This document shows, piece by piece, positions 17,716-29,605 of a stretch of 64,000 nt of DNA; position 1 is the stretch's first letter, and each line of letters opens with the position of its first letter. The stretch comes from Taeniopygia guttata (Eukaryota > Chordata > Aves > Passeriformes > Estrildidae), in the NCBI RefSeq assembly GCF_048771995.1, contig NC_133030.1, forward strand, positions 59,986,001-60,050,000. Direction: 5' to 3'. Under the pieces are notes generated by a model, which saw nothing but the letters and a program-made list of their open reading frames with translations, was not told where the DNA came from and ran no database searches. The position numbers and the translations under genes were made by a program.

Positions 17716-18163
17716 ATTGCAGCGGGCAGTGTTCTGAGTGCCATGACCTTTCTGAAGAAGCCTCTCAAAACACCTCGCCGTCTGTGCTCACACCGGGTGA
17801 TTTCAGCTCTTTTATGATCCGGGCGACGCAGAAGAAGAGACGGGGTCTTTGTGGGGAGTTCCAAGGTGAGCCTTTATTGAGCTTCTTCCTTGAGATGGTC
17901 CAGGGACGCAGAGCCACTCAGGCTGGGAAAGCAGGGATTTACACAGGGATCTCGAGGGGCGGGACAGAACACTAGGGCCAATGGGATGAGGGCACAGGGG
18001 TGGAGTGAGGGGGAAGGGCCAATGGGATACATTAAATCTGCATGTCACAACAAGGCGTGCTGGGAGAAGCCTTTATCCTCAACCTAAGTGGGTATGGCTT
18101 GAGAGGTTTTCCCTCCAGGGGAGTGCTGTGGATTCTTTCCCTCTTGGCCCACCAGCCTCCACA
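17716..18163 (-). mobile_element. Solo LTR (448 bp), unit 2
   Basis: The left copy of the target repeat (ccccact, 17709-17715) is intact. The right copy has lost a base in this unit only. Confidence 0.7.
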
Positions 18164-18203
18164 CCCCATTCCCTCAGCCCTTCTTCATCAGACTTGTGCT
18201 CTT

Positions 18204-21170
18204 ATAGAAGTGTTTCTAATAAAAAGGACTAGCAGTTGTGGACATCAATGCCCTTCAAACTACATGCTCAGGGGCCCTTATTAATTAGTTCCTGAGCCTG
18301 CTCTCCTACAACCCTTGGGAGTAGCTCTGCGGACAGTTTTTTCCATAACACCTAAGATTTTTTTACTCAAGCACTTCTTGATTACTGTGGCCAAGACAGC
18401 ATCAATCACCACTTCACCCCCAAGAACATCTCTACAGACAAAGTACAGGTCTAGGAGGGCACTTTTCCTAGTTGGCTCCCACAGTACCCATGTCAAAAAG
18501 CTACTTTCAGTGTGTACTTCCAGAATTTTCTGGGCTTGTTCAGCTCTTCCCTATGATGTCTCAATTTGCAGCTAAGAAGTTGGGGTGCACCATGAGTATG
18601 ACTTCGTGTGACTGATCAAGAGATTTCCTTTCATTCCTTATAGCATTATCCACCAGTGTCATCATCCTGGCTCAGTGATCCCTTAGAGACTGAGTGAAGC
18701 TCACAGAGGGAATAGATTGTCTCAGAAAAGGGATGGCAGACAGTGTCCAAGTGTGCTTTTACTCTAGAGGAAAGGTGTGGCCCCTGCTGATTGAGCAGTG
18801 CCTTCTCCATGTCCTGCATGCTCAGGTCTGTGTCAGATTTTCCCCAGGCGGTGTCTAAGGATGGGTAGCTCCTCCATACAGACCCCAGTGAACACAAGGA
18901 GGAATATTAGCGCTGCCTCTTGCACGGTCCCTGACCAGCTGCAGCTGCCAGCAAGAATTTCTGGGTCCATCTAAAATGGTCACCCTGGCTGTGACAGTAT
19001 TAGAGGAAAGGGGGATGAAAGCCATCTTCGTAGCCGCTGTAGTGTGACGAGCCATCCTTAAGGGAAAGGAAGCACTGAAGATTTATGATCAAAATGAATA
19101 ACAAAAGTCAGGGAGTCCACAATCAGAAAACTTTATTACCTAACTACACACTGGGCTTGGAAATCAATGTGTTAGTCCCCTGACATGAGCACAAGGCAGT
19201 GGGTTCTGGATAAAGGGGTAGGGTTAAAGGGAAGAGAAGAAAAAGAGGGAGAGATGAATTAAAGGAAGAGAGAAAGAAAAAGACAAAGAAGAAAAGAGAG
19301 ACAAAAAAAGAACACCCGTCCTGGTTCCAGTGTCGATCCAGTTAATGGAATGTCAATCCTGGCTGCAGTGCCAATCCCGGCAATAATGCTGAGTTCAGCA
19401 TCAGTCCAGCTGTGCTGGTCTGGTCTATGAGATGTCCAGGGTCCTGAGGGCACTTTCCAGGCTTGGGGGATACCTTTTTATCGACAGGTTTCTCTACCCT
19501 AAACACAGGTTTCCCACTTTCTATGTCAATTAATTACCTTGTACAGTCTTTTCTTTCTGGCCTTCCTGCACATGGGTCAGAGGGCTTTGGTGGTTTATGA
19601 GGGTCTTAATCCTACTCTATAGTCCACGCCCTCTTCTTGGCCTTATTCTTGTGCTTATGCTGTACTGTGCTGTGGCTCTTTCTCACTGAAAAGTGCTGCT
19701 CTATTTCCTCCTGGCCCCCCTTCTCCAGCCATATATTGGTCTTTCTCACAGCATTTTAATGCCAGCAGTCCTTGGCTATTACCAACAGTTCCTGATTGGC
19801 TCCACTGCCATACAATTATCAATGTTAGAGACTCACTCATTGGTGCCTTATATTCTGAGAATCAAGAGCTTAAAAGGTCTCACTTTGGACACTTTACAGT
19901 TGCAACAGAGTGGGATTTAGTCATAGTAATGTTCCATCATTCAGGTCTTTTCTCTGTAACTTTGTTTGAAGGTTTGTCAACAAGGATATTATTCCACTTG
20001 GGTTCTTAGTCAAAAAAAGTCAGCAAAGAAAAATAAATCAGCAAAGAAAAATAATTTTCCAAGCCTGTTCATTAAAAAAAAAAAAAAAAAAAATCTGCTA
20101 GTTAGACACCTGTTAGTTCCTGGGAACAAATTATGTTTCTGATACATTCAAAAGGAGCTTAATATGAATGGAGTTTGTCAAGGCTTAGGCCTAATGAGGA
20201 TTTCTCAGATTGTAGTGCAGACAGGGGCAAGGGGAGTCCATCACCACAGTCCACCCTGCAATAGAAGTCAGCTTCTCTGGGCCTCGACACGGTAGTCATC
20301 TCTGGATGCTGTGCTGAGGAGACTGCCAAGACAACACTGTTATGGACAGGCTTACAACGAAAACTTCAAAGTAACCAAAAAAAAAAAAAAAAAAGCAGGC
20401 CAGTTAATTAAAATCAAATAAGCCTGTTTAGTACAGACAGAACAACTGGAAGCCAAAGCCTCCGGCTAGTCTGGAGACTGTTTCAACAATTTAGTAATTG
20501 TACACCTGGGGGTGTTTCCAAGGATACCAGCTCCAAGCAAAGACCTGGGTGTCACACACCCCAGGCCTTTTAAAGTCTCTCTCTTCTTCCCTTCTTGGGG
20601 CGCTCAGGATCCGTGCTGTGATCGGTTTCTTTTCTGTTGCTGATTGGCCCATAAGCTGGTGCAATCATTTTGAGATTCTTGCTTCTTATTGGCTGGTCTC
20701 TCCTCCAGTCTTAATCCAAGCTGTGGCTGTGTTCTACGATGTTATACTTCTAGAAGCTTCTCTGCCCCCCCCCACAAAGATTGGCATTTCCTCCCTGGTT
20801 CCAGTCCCCTTTTAGGTGTACACAACAGTATTGAGCTCTGATACAACTAATCACCTTACTTTGTAGCCACAACATCCAACCCTGCACCACACCCTGTTAA
20901 CTACATAGCCAATTATAACTTGTTCCTTGTATCAACAACAACCCTTTTTATACATACGTTGTTAACAACATTGCCCAAAAGTTTAAATTTTCTTTTTTTA
21001 TTCGTAACAACACTGTTGCTGCTGCTGATGGCAGAGTGCTGATGCGGAGAAGCTTTTTATCTTCTCTTTCTGTATCCCACATTCTCCTCTCTTTTCCTCG
21101 AGGATGTGAGGTGGCTTTCTGCTACTGCCTGTGAAGCCCACAAGCACAGCTGTATGCATGATCACCTCTT
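18204..21170. other. Unassigned 3-kb spacer, unit 2
   Basis: Same content as in unit 1, including the purine-rich tract (about 19230-19310). About 9 bp are missing near 18780. No gene recognised. Confidence 0.4.
20074..20093 (+). repeat. Poly(A) tract, 20 A
   Basis: Counterpart of the 24-A tract of unit 1. The following bases also differ (tctgcta rather than ttgtgct). Confidence 0.95.
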
Positions 21171-21599
21171 TCAGCAGCCACTGAGCAGCACACTTGCGAG
21201 CTGACGCCGAAGATCCTGGTACTCGCTCATCGCCTGAGAGTGGGCAGCTGGATACCGTGCCAGCTGATGGAAGAGATTGGGTGGCTCAGATGCTGCAATG
21301 TCCAGGGGCAAGCTAATCTCCTGAGGCAATCTCTTGTTGCCTATGATGAAGTGGTTAAGGCATTTCTCCTCCAGAGAGCAGCGCAGGTTCACACTGATAT
21401 CTCGCAGGCGCCACAAGAAATCCCTCCTGCGCCATTGTGACACGGGGAGACTGTTCAGGAGGTGCATGACGATGGTCTTCAGGGTGTAGGTGGAAAAGCC
21501 TGTGCCCAGCAGAAGGCGGCAGAAAAGCTGCAGACATCTCAGGTTGACCAACATCTCTTGCAGCCTGCAACTCACCTCAGAGCAGTCAAAGAGTGTCAA
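21171..21599 (-). pseudogene. Truncated ITPRIPL1-like copy, unit 2
   Basis: The C-terminal frame is open for 142 codons (starting MTLFDCSEVSC). The same N-terminal loss as in unit 1 makes a functional Mab-21 fold unlikely. Confidence 0.8.
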
Positions 21600-21890
21600 T
21601 AAGGACTGGAGGGATCACAGCCTTTTCTGGAGGCAGCTCCAACCTTGGCAGAAATAAACCAACCTACAACCCCCTGGCATGAGGCTTTCCCACTACCACT
21701 GGTCCCACCAAAGCCAATTCTCCTGTCCCGAGGCTGAAGGTAGAAGTGAAGATGAGGAGAGCAAAGAGAAAAGCAGCTGCATAAGTTCGAGCACTAGAGT
21801 GAAGTTCCTATTAATGACTTGATGAAATGACATTACCAAATACTCCTTGGGTTAAAACTGGCTCCCCATCGCAGTAGTATGGACTTGTTT

Positions 21891-22370
21891 AGGTTGAAAA
21901 AGATCTCTAAGATTGTAGAGAGTCCACCCAGAAACCTGACACTGACAAGTCGACCTTGAAACCATGTCCCCAGGTGCCACATCCACACATTCCATAAGAG
22001 TCTCCAGACATGACAATATCATTAATTCCACGGGCAGCCATGACAACCCTTAACAACCTTTACAGAGGAGAAATTTGTCCTTAATACCCAATCTAAGCCC
22101 CCCCCGACAGAAGTTGAGGCCATTTCCTCTTGTCCTCTCTCTTGTTTCCTGGGAGCAGAGCCTGACCCCCACCTGGGCTGTGGCTCCACACTTCTGTCAG
22201 GGAGTTGTAGAGAACAAGAAAGCCCCCCTGAGCCTCCTCTTCTCCATTCTCAACCCCTCCAGCTCCCTCAGCTGCTCCTCATCAGACTTGATCACCAGAC
22301 CCTTTCCTGTGCTCAGGCCTTTGCCACCACTGCTTTGGGACCTGTTGCAGCATTCCACACTCCACACAGG
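21891..22370 (-). mobile_element. Antisense CR1 fragment, unit 2
   Basis: Second antisense CR1 of the unit, uninterrupted, with the same ends as in unit 1. Confidence 0.85.
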
Positions 22371-23079
22371 CATGTTTTTATCTAACCCATTCTTGCTCTG
22401 AGTGAAAGATGAACCCCTTTTCTTTGCAGTGACCTAACTTGCAGTCTGATTGCTGGCTCTGCTTGTTTACTTCCCTTTTGCATCACCCTCACAAAAGAAA
22501 AAGTCACCATCCTAAAGAAACTGCTGCTAGAGGGGAGTAGAGAAAGTCAGCAAGTACTTTGTGAGCAATTCCCATCCTTTATTCATCAGTGCGTATGATT
22601 TGGGCTAGCCAAACAATTGGAAACGGTTGTTTCCCTCTTCCCCTGCTCAGGGTGCTTTAACAAGGGAAGACTGATGTTCTGGAGAGGGGAAGTACGTCCG
22701 CAGCCATTCACTTGTTATGATTCTCCAGGGCCAGAGTGGAATACATAAACCTCTGGCTCCAGCTAGAGGCCACTCACGGCTGGGTTTCTAAGCAGAACAG
22801 ATCTCTCTTTATGAAGTATCACTCTGCTCCGTTAAGGTGTGTGGTACAATAGGCCCAATATCTCACAGGGAACAAGAAACAAGAGAATAGAGAAATTGAT
22901 GCTTCCCGGGAAGTGGCTGAACATTGCTCGTCTATGAGAAGTAGAGAATAAATGTTTTTTCTCCTTTATTTTTGCATGCACAAACTCAATTTTTTCACTT
23001 TAATTAACAGCCTTATCTGAACTGACTACTTGTTTTCCATTTTATGTTCTGTCGCACTAGGAAAGGGAGTGTGATGGAG
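22371..23079. other. Unassigned spacer across the unit 2/3 boundary
   Basis: Possible LTR-derived sequence. A short deletion just before the CR1 start (ttctgtcgcac in place of ttctctcccctgtcgcac) is specific to this copy. Confidence 0.35.
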
Positions 23080-23727
23080 TGGCTTAGTGACCACCTGGCA
23101 TTCAGCCAAGGTGAACCCACTACACCCATTTTAAAAAAGGGTAGAAAGGAACACTCTGGAAATGACCAACACATCAGCCTCATGTCAGTGCCTCGGAAGA
23201 CCACGGAACACATCCTCCTTGAAGCTATGCTAAGGCACATGGAGAACAGGGAGGTGATTTGGGACAGCCGAGGGGGAGTCTTGCCTGACCTACCCAGTGG
23301 CCTTGAATGATGGATCGAGTACATGAAGGGACAAGGGCAAGTCTACAGGTGTCATTTATCTGGACTACCGTACAGCCTTTGACATGATCCCTAAAACATT
23401 CTCCCTAAATTTGAGAGAGATGGATTTGGTGCCTGGACTGTTGGATGGATAAGAAATTGCATGCATGGTGCTTTCAGAGATCAACAGCTAAGAGTCAGGA
23501 TGGACCTCAAAGTTCTGTTCTCTGAGCAATGTCTATTAATATCTTCATTCATCCTGTACACAGAGGTATCCTCAGCAGGTTTGCTGATGTCACCAAGCAG
23601 CAGCTGACACACCTGAAGAATGGAATGACTACTAAAGAGATGTGATGTGCTTGAGGAGTGGAAGCATAGCAGTGTCATGTGGTTTAAAAAGATCAAGTAT
23701 GAGGTGCTGCACCTGAGTCAGGGTAGG
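23080..23727 (+). mobile_element. CR1 LINE reverse-transcriptase remnant, unit 3
   Basis: Decayed CR1 with the motif ILLEAMLRHMENREVI readable at about 23215-23260. Confidence 0.85.
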
Positions 23728-24324
23728 TCTCAGGATACATGCAGGCACAGTCTGACCCCAGGATGCCAAGAGGATGGGAGCTCCTGCCTGTCTGTGCCCT
23801 GTCAGCCTGTTGTGTATGCCCCAAGGCAGCCAGGCTGTTACTACAGCACTGTGTCCCTCGCTCTCTGTGCCCGGCACCTGCGGCCCTGCTGCCCTGCTCC
23901 CGGAGCCCTGTCCCCGGGCAGAGCCGTTCCCTGCCCGGGCACTGCCCCTTGGGGTGCTCCCTGCTGCGGCCTGGGCTGGCCCCAGAGCAGGGTCCCCCTG
24001 CGGGTGGCCCCGGGCGGGCCGCGTGTCCCCGGCCGGCTGTGCCCGGGCAGCTGCCTCAGCCGTGAGGGCTGCAGAGCTGCGGGAGCCCACGGCTCTCTGC
24101 CGGCCGCGCTCCAGAGCTCCCAGCTCCAGCTGGCAGGGCCTCAGCGCCCGCCCTGTGCCCTCCCGCAGGGACAGGCAGGCCAGGCCCTGCTTGCTGCCCT
24201 CACGGCGGCATTCCTGGCCCCTGCGCTCTCCAAGGGCTTCTCCGGGGCACCCTCCTGCGGCCTTTGGGTCCCTGCACGGGAGCCGTGAGAGACCGGCACA
24301 GGGGCTGTTGGCAAGGGCCTGGAG
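23728..24324. other. GC-rich, CpG-rich block, unit 3
   Basis: One base shorter than in units 1 and 2 (ctccggggcacc near 24241), which joins minus-strand frames into a 288-codon run. The change in frame without any change in composition argues against a coding role. Confidence 0.5.
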
Positions 24325-24596
24325 GGACAGCGCCAGGGCCGGTGGCTTCCCACTGACAGTGGGCAGCCTTAGGCTGGAGCTGTGCAAGGACTTCTGCTCT
24401 CTGAGGCTGCTGAGCCTCTGGCCCACGCTGCCCACAGGAGCTGTGGCTGCCCCATCCCTGGCTGTGTTCCAGGCCAGCTTGGATGGGCCTTGGAGCAACC
24501 TGGCCTAGCGGAAGGTGTCCCTGCCCTTGGCAGCAGGGCTGGGACAAGACGATTTCTAAGCACCCTTCCAAGCCAAGGCATTCTGGGATTCTGTGA
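24325..24596 (+). mobile_element. CR1 LINE 3' end, unit 3
   Basis: Typical CR1 3' tip ending gggattctgtga. Confidence 0.88.
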
Positions 24597-25732
24597 TCAG
24601 AGGGTCTGGGGGTGGCTTGGCTTAATTTCGGCTAGAGATAATTCACCGCTCTGAGTTTGGTTGAGTTCAAGGAGTCATGTTCATGAGCCCAGATTCACAG
24701 CCCGTGACATTTACCACTACTATAGGCCTGGCTGAGATCAATAAAGTCTTGCACACTCCAGATTCTGCACAAATTGCCTTTTATTGACACCAGAGCAAAG
24801 CCTTTTCCAGTTTGCTACTTATAAATGCACTAACTCTAGAGCAGGAATATGGGTTGCAACAGATAGTAAGACTGGATATGGCTTTACATCTGTACAAAAT
24901 TTATTATCACGCATGTAATTTATTATAGGCATATGATATAGAATATATATTACAGAGTTATATTCATATTTAATGTATACAGCAAGTATATATCAGATGT
25001 ATGCTATATATGTAATAAATATATCTATTTTATGAAAAACCTTCCAGACATAAAGGGACTATAAGCAACAATATGTGTCATAACAGACACTGACAATAAA
25101 TATGTGTTCTACTGTTACTATTTAAACAAAATTACATATGCAACTCTTTAAAATTACTTTTTATCCTTATGTAACTCCATATTTCATATTTTGATATTAT
25201 TTCTATTACTAAATTGTTTGGATTTATCGTATTTTACTAGTATATATGATAATTCATAAACTTTATAGTATATAACAGGAATACACAATATATCTATCTA
25301 TGAAACAAAATCCTTGATTCTGCTATGGATTAAGTTTCATGTCAGCTCCAACACACGTGGTCTAATGCTGACATAAAGGTGTCTCTTCCAGGGACATGGA
25401 GAGGCTCCATCCATTGTCTCATCCCGGGTCAGCAGTGCCAGTTTTCCCTCATACTCTCTTTTGCCCCATTTCTTTTTTTCTTTTTCTGTCCCAGATTCCC
25501 ACTTTTTTCAGGCTTGAAATTTCTGCTCTCTTTAAAGGCTGGGAAGAACTGCATATTGCAGGTGGGGTTTGGAGACTTCAGCTCAGCATGTAGAGCAGGG
25601 CTCAATGACAACTGGGTGCCTTTTTTGGACAGTGAAATGATAGAAAGAAGTAGAATAAACCCTCCCGTGGCAGTCCACCTTCTGAAGTGCCAGCAGAGGC
25701 TGTTGGACCTTCTCCAGAGCCTTTGCACGCAT
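24597..25732. other. AT-rich spacer and downstream flank, unit 3
   Basis: AT-rich from about 24790 to 25330. No gene seen. A 204-codon + strand frame (25379-25993) crosses the hairpin and the antisense end of the gene and is a shadow. Confidence 0.5.
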
Positions 25733-25777
25733 CCTCTTCTCCTTAGCACCAAATTTGTTGGTGCTAAGGAGAAGAGG
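25733..25777 (-). repeat. Perfect hairpin in presumed 3' UTR, unit 3
   Basis: Unchanged arms and loop, 72 nt from the stop, although flanking bases (for example ctgaagtgcc at 25682) differ. Confidence 0.92.
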
Positions 25778-25849
25778 TGGTTGTCTGCTGCCAGCTGCGA
25801 GCAGCACAAGCACAGCTCTGTGCACATGGCCATGGCTTCTGCCCTTCCT

Positions 25850-27409
25850 TCAGTTATCCTCTCCGAGAGCGATTCTTTTGAACCTCTTGTGCAGCAGCCG
25901 GAAATCCCGCATTGCCTGGGCGTGGGCAGCCGGCCGCTGCGCCAGGTGACGGAAGAGATTGGATGTCCTACCCACTTTTACATCTGGGGGTAAATTGATG
26001 TCCTGAGGAAATGTCCGGTTACCCACAATGAAGTGCTCGAGGAATTTTTGCTGCAAACATATATGCAGGCTGTCCCTGATGTCCGTCAGTCGCTCCCGGA
26101 GATGTCCCCTGTGCCACGATGACGCGGGCATGGCAATGAGCAGGTGCATGACAATGGTCTTCATGGTGTAGGTGGTAAAGCTGAGGCCCCGAACAAGGCA
26201 GGAGAAGAACTGAAGGCATTTGAGGTGCAAGCTGTCAGGGGGGGCCTGCCTGGCAATGTACTTGAAGAACTCAGCCTCTGCCACAGCGTAGGACTCACGC
26301 CAGATTGTGCTTAGTGTGTAGGCCTCTCTAGGTTGGCTGCTCACAAAGACGGCTGAGTCACCTCTCCGCACCCCGAACAGCGTCTCAATCCTGAAGCTTT
26401 CTTCACCATTGGTCACCTTGAATTGGCAGGAGCGTGCGGAGGGCAGCAGCGTTAAATGCCAGTTGTGTGACTGAGGGAAAGCTGGCCACATTGTTTTCAC
26501 CAGTTGCCGGAACCAGCGGGCAGTCTTCTGCACGTCCAGGTAGGAGTCGGTGCACAGGGTGTCTAGGAGGCTGGGTTCCTGATTGCTCCTCAGCTCCTCC
26601 TCGGGGTGGTGCAGGAAGCACAGCATGTTCTCACCCAGCTGCTGCCCCGTGCAGGTGCACTCCAGCTGCACGCGGACACGGAAGTTCCTCACGTGCCTCT
26701 GCCTCGCGCTGTCCAGCTCCAGGTGGAAGCTGTGGCCTCGGGGAGGAGTCATGGGTATGAGCACACGGTACACGACATCCTGCTCACGGGGACTCCAACC
26801 TTCAAAGGCACTGCCCACCCCGATGGCTCGGTGCAGGACTGGGTAGAAACTGAAAGACAAGACATGCGCAAAGTAAAATGTATAATTGTCCATCAGGTCA
26901 GTTACCCACCCACAGCCTCTCTGCAGGTCCTGTGCAGGCCACTGTATGCGCTCCATTATATCTTGTCCAACACGATCGTCAACATCGTTGTCTTCTTCTT
27001 GGACTACATTTTCAACATCACTGTCGTTGTTTTCTGCAAGTGCAGCCCCATTGACAACATCAATTCCATCACTGTCATCTTCATTTCCAGCAACATCGCC
27101 AACTTCCTCTTCATTTGCACCATGGTTTTCTTCTTCATTCTGCTCTCTCCTCGGGCTGCTTTTCCACCCAATAATCCACAGGACCAAGACCAGGGCCAGG
27201 AGCACAGCAACAGCTAAGAGCTGCAAGTGTGGCATCTTCTTCTGGGAGAGCTGCTCCACCTCCTGCTCCAGCCGGAGCATCTCCCATTCCAGGTACTTTG
27301 CACGCGCTTCCATGCGCCAACGTGTTTCCTCATCCAAAGCATCACCCACGGGCGGCGGGTACTGGATGAGACGTTGCAAGAGCGCGAACAGGGACACGAC
27401 TGGATCCAT
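25850..27409 (-). CDS. ITPRIPL1-like protein, copy 3
   Basis: Intact 519-residue frame. It differs from copy 1 only at Arg433His and Tyr503Phe, both in the C-terminal helical half. From about 26112 to 27409 I see no base difference from copy 1 (3283-4580), while copy 2 between them differs at several sites. That pattern suggests gene conversion or shared descent skipping the neighbour. Splice donor at 27716, acceptor at 27413. Confidence 0.93.
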   Translation of the reverse strand: MDPVVSLFALLQRLIQYPPPVGDALDEETRWRMEARAKYLEWEMLRLEQEVEQLSQKKMPHLQLLAVAVLLALVLVLWIIGWKSSPRREQNEEENHGANEEEVGDVAGNEDDSDGIDVVNGAALAENNDSDVENVVQEEDNDVDDRVGQDIMERIQWPAQDLQRGCGWVTDLMDNYTFYFAHVLSFSFYPVLHRAIGVGSAFEGWSPREQDVVYRVLIPMTPPRGHSFHLELDSARQRHVRNFRVRVQLECTCTGQQLGENMLCFLHHPEEELRSNQEPSLLDTLCTDSYLDVQKTARWFRQLVKTMWPAFPQSHNWHLTLLPSARSCQFKVTNGEESFRIETLFGVRRGDSAVFVSSQPREAYTLSTIWRESYAVAEAEFFKYIARQAPPDSLHLKCLQFFSCLVRGLSFTTYTMKTIVMHLLIAMPASSWHRGHLRERLTDIRDSLHICLQQKFLEHFIVGNRTFPQDINLPPDVKVGRTSNLFRHLAQRPAAHAQAMRDFRLLHKRFKRIALGEDN

Positions 27410-27717
27410 GGTCTGCAGGAGGAGGGAGAGAAGGCCTTGAGTGGGGAAGGGAGGGTGGGAACTACTGGTTGCTGCAGGGAGGACAGGATGCTCAGGGTTC
27501 TGGGCGCAGGAAGGACAGGGCCCCAGACAGCTGGCAGGCAGCAAGGGCTATCCCAGTGCCCCTGGAGCTGCAGCAGCAGCAGCAGCCCTGTGGCCTGCCC
27601 AAGGCTCTCCCATGAGGGGCTGTCCCTGCAGGCAGGGGGAGAAGCCAGCCCCGGTTGCAGCGTTTCTGCCCCAGCCCTTGTCCCCAGCCCACCCTCCGCG
27701 CCGCGTGTGTACTCACC

Positions 27718-27814
27718 GCTTGCCCAAGCAATAGAGGGCCAGCGTTGACCTGCAGGGGCCTTTTATTGCTTCCCCCTCTGTGACACGTCCTCTGTGATGT
27801 CACAGGTGTCAGAG
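27718..27814 (-). promoter_or_regulatory. Core promoter of copy 3, CRE-like site intact
   Basis: TATA-like element at 27769-27760, CRE-like TGACATCA at 27802-27795. Unlike copy 1, the CRE-like palindrome is complete. Confidence 0.62.
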
Positions 27815-28336
27815 CGCATCACAGCCCAGCCAACCCCACCCTTTGTGACCTCAGCCAGCTCCTCCCTCAGGAACTCAGAAAGGCCCTGGTGCACTGCTTA
27901 AGGCTGCTTTTGAGTGAAGCTTCTTCAAATAACTCCCATTGTTCTCTCTTTTGGATTTATTTTCATCTGCCTTCCACTCACAATCTCATAGCTATGCCTG
28001 TTGGAAGGCGCCCTTGAGGATCATTGAGTCTAAGCTTTGACTCCTCACGGGTTGAGCTACACTCAAATCTCAGAATCAGAGTGGTTGAAAAAGTCCCTGA
28101 AGATCCCACAGTGTGACCGCGAACCTAACACTGCCTACTCCTTTAAGAAATGGAGTCCTCAAATATTCCATGCCTTTTCAATCCCTCCAAGAGTGGGGAC
28201 TCAGCTATTTCCCTAGGCAGCCACTTTCCACACTTGATAGTACTTTTGATGAAAGCAGTTTTTCTAAGATCCAATCTGAATATCTATATCTGATGCAACG
28301 TGGGGTCATTTTCCTTGTTCTTATTGCTTGTTTCCT

Positions 28337-29007
28337 TGTGTCACTGGACAAGTGGGATGTTCAGACATGCCCATTGTTAGCCAAAGATTTTGTCAACAGT
28401 TCACGTTTAAGAAATCACTCTGGCCCGCGAGTTCTAAAGATCAAATCTATTTATAAAATGAATTATTTATTAAACAAACAAGAGATAATAGATGAAAGAT
28501 CTCGGAGTTACTTACTACTCAGTATAAAAGTAAAAGGAACTAGAAGTAGATTAAACCATAACAAACAATGTACAACATGGAGGTATCTATATCAAAGCTT
28601 GTCAAAGAAACAGGAGTCAAATCTTACACACCACAGTGATGATGATGATAATTATTTGGATGTCTTTCACTTAACCTCCTCAGCAGTAATTGCAAAACAA
28701 GTGTCCTTGTCCACAAGAGAAACACCGCACATTTCCAGAGAAATGTATAGAAAATTTCTTCTTTGTGAAAGTTTGGTATGGCTTTTTAGAGTTATAAAGT
28801 GAGGTGCCTGTCAGTCAGAAATCCAGCTTGTCTTTCCAGATCTCACTTTAACAGGAAGATGTTTCTTGGCAGCTGGGAGATGCCAGCCCACTGTTAGCCC
28901 CACAGTGTCAAAAGAAGTCACTGCAAGTCTGTTATTCCAGTTTGAATTACCTGTCCAGGTAACAAACCACAGATCAGCTCTTGAGCAGAATGAGATGCCC
29001 TGCCACA
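28337..29007 (-). mobile_element. Probable solo LTR (671 bp), unit 3
   Basis: Same ends and length as in the other units. Confidence 0.45.
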
Positions 29008-29116
29008 CCTGGGAGAATAAATCAATCCCCACCCGGCTACAGCCTCCCTTCAGGGAGCTGTAGGGAACTGTAAGGTGCCTCTGAGGTGCTTTTTCTCTCT
29101 GCTAAACACCCCCACT

Positions 29117-29564
29117 ATTGCAGGGGGCAGTGTTCTGAGTGCCATGACCTTTCTGAAGAAGCCTCTCAAAACACCTCGCCGTCTGTGCTCACACCGGGTG
29201 ATTTCAGCTCTTTTCTGATCCGGGCGACGCAGAAGAAGAGACGGGGTCTTTGTGGGGGGTTCCAAGGTGAGCCTTTATTGAGCTTCTTCCTTGAGATGGT
29301 CCAGGGACGCAGAGCCACTCAGGCTGGGAAAGCAGGGATTTACACAGGGATCTTGAGGGGCGGGACAGAACACTAGGGCCAGTGGGATGAGGGCACAGGG
29401 GTGGAGTGAGGGGGAAGGGCCAATGGGATACATTAAATCTGCATGTCACAACAAGGCGTGCTGGGAGAAGCCTTTATCCTCAACCTAAGTGGGTATGGCT
29501 TGAGAGGTTTTCCCTCCAGGGGAGTGCTGTGGATTCTTTCCCTCTTGGCCCACCAGCCTCCACA
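29117..29564 (-). mobile_element. Solo LTR (448 bp), unit 3
   Basis: Both copies of ccccact present (29110-29116 and 29565-29571). Confidence 0.7.
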
Positions 29565-29605
29565 CCCCACTTCCCTCAGCCCTTCTTCATCAGACTTGTG
29601 CTCTT

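Larger units (their letters stand above)
16598..18203 (-). mobile_element. Antisense CR1, split, unit 2
   Basis: CR1 blocks at 16598-16935, 17607-17715 and 18164-18203. A 229-codon + strand frame (16712-17401) starts in this antisense CR1 and runs into the 671-bp insertion; it is a chance frame. Confidence 0.82.
11417..22825. repeat. Tandem unit 2 (11,409 bp)
   Basis: Same order and orientation of parts as unit 1. It has its own 9-bp loss near 18780 relative to the other units, and lacks one base at the right edge of the 448-bp LTR. Confidence 0.97.
27999..29605 (-). mobile_element. Antisense CR1, split, unit 3
   Basis: CR1 blocks at 27999-28336, 29008-29116 and 29565-29605. Confidence 0.82.
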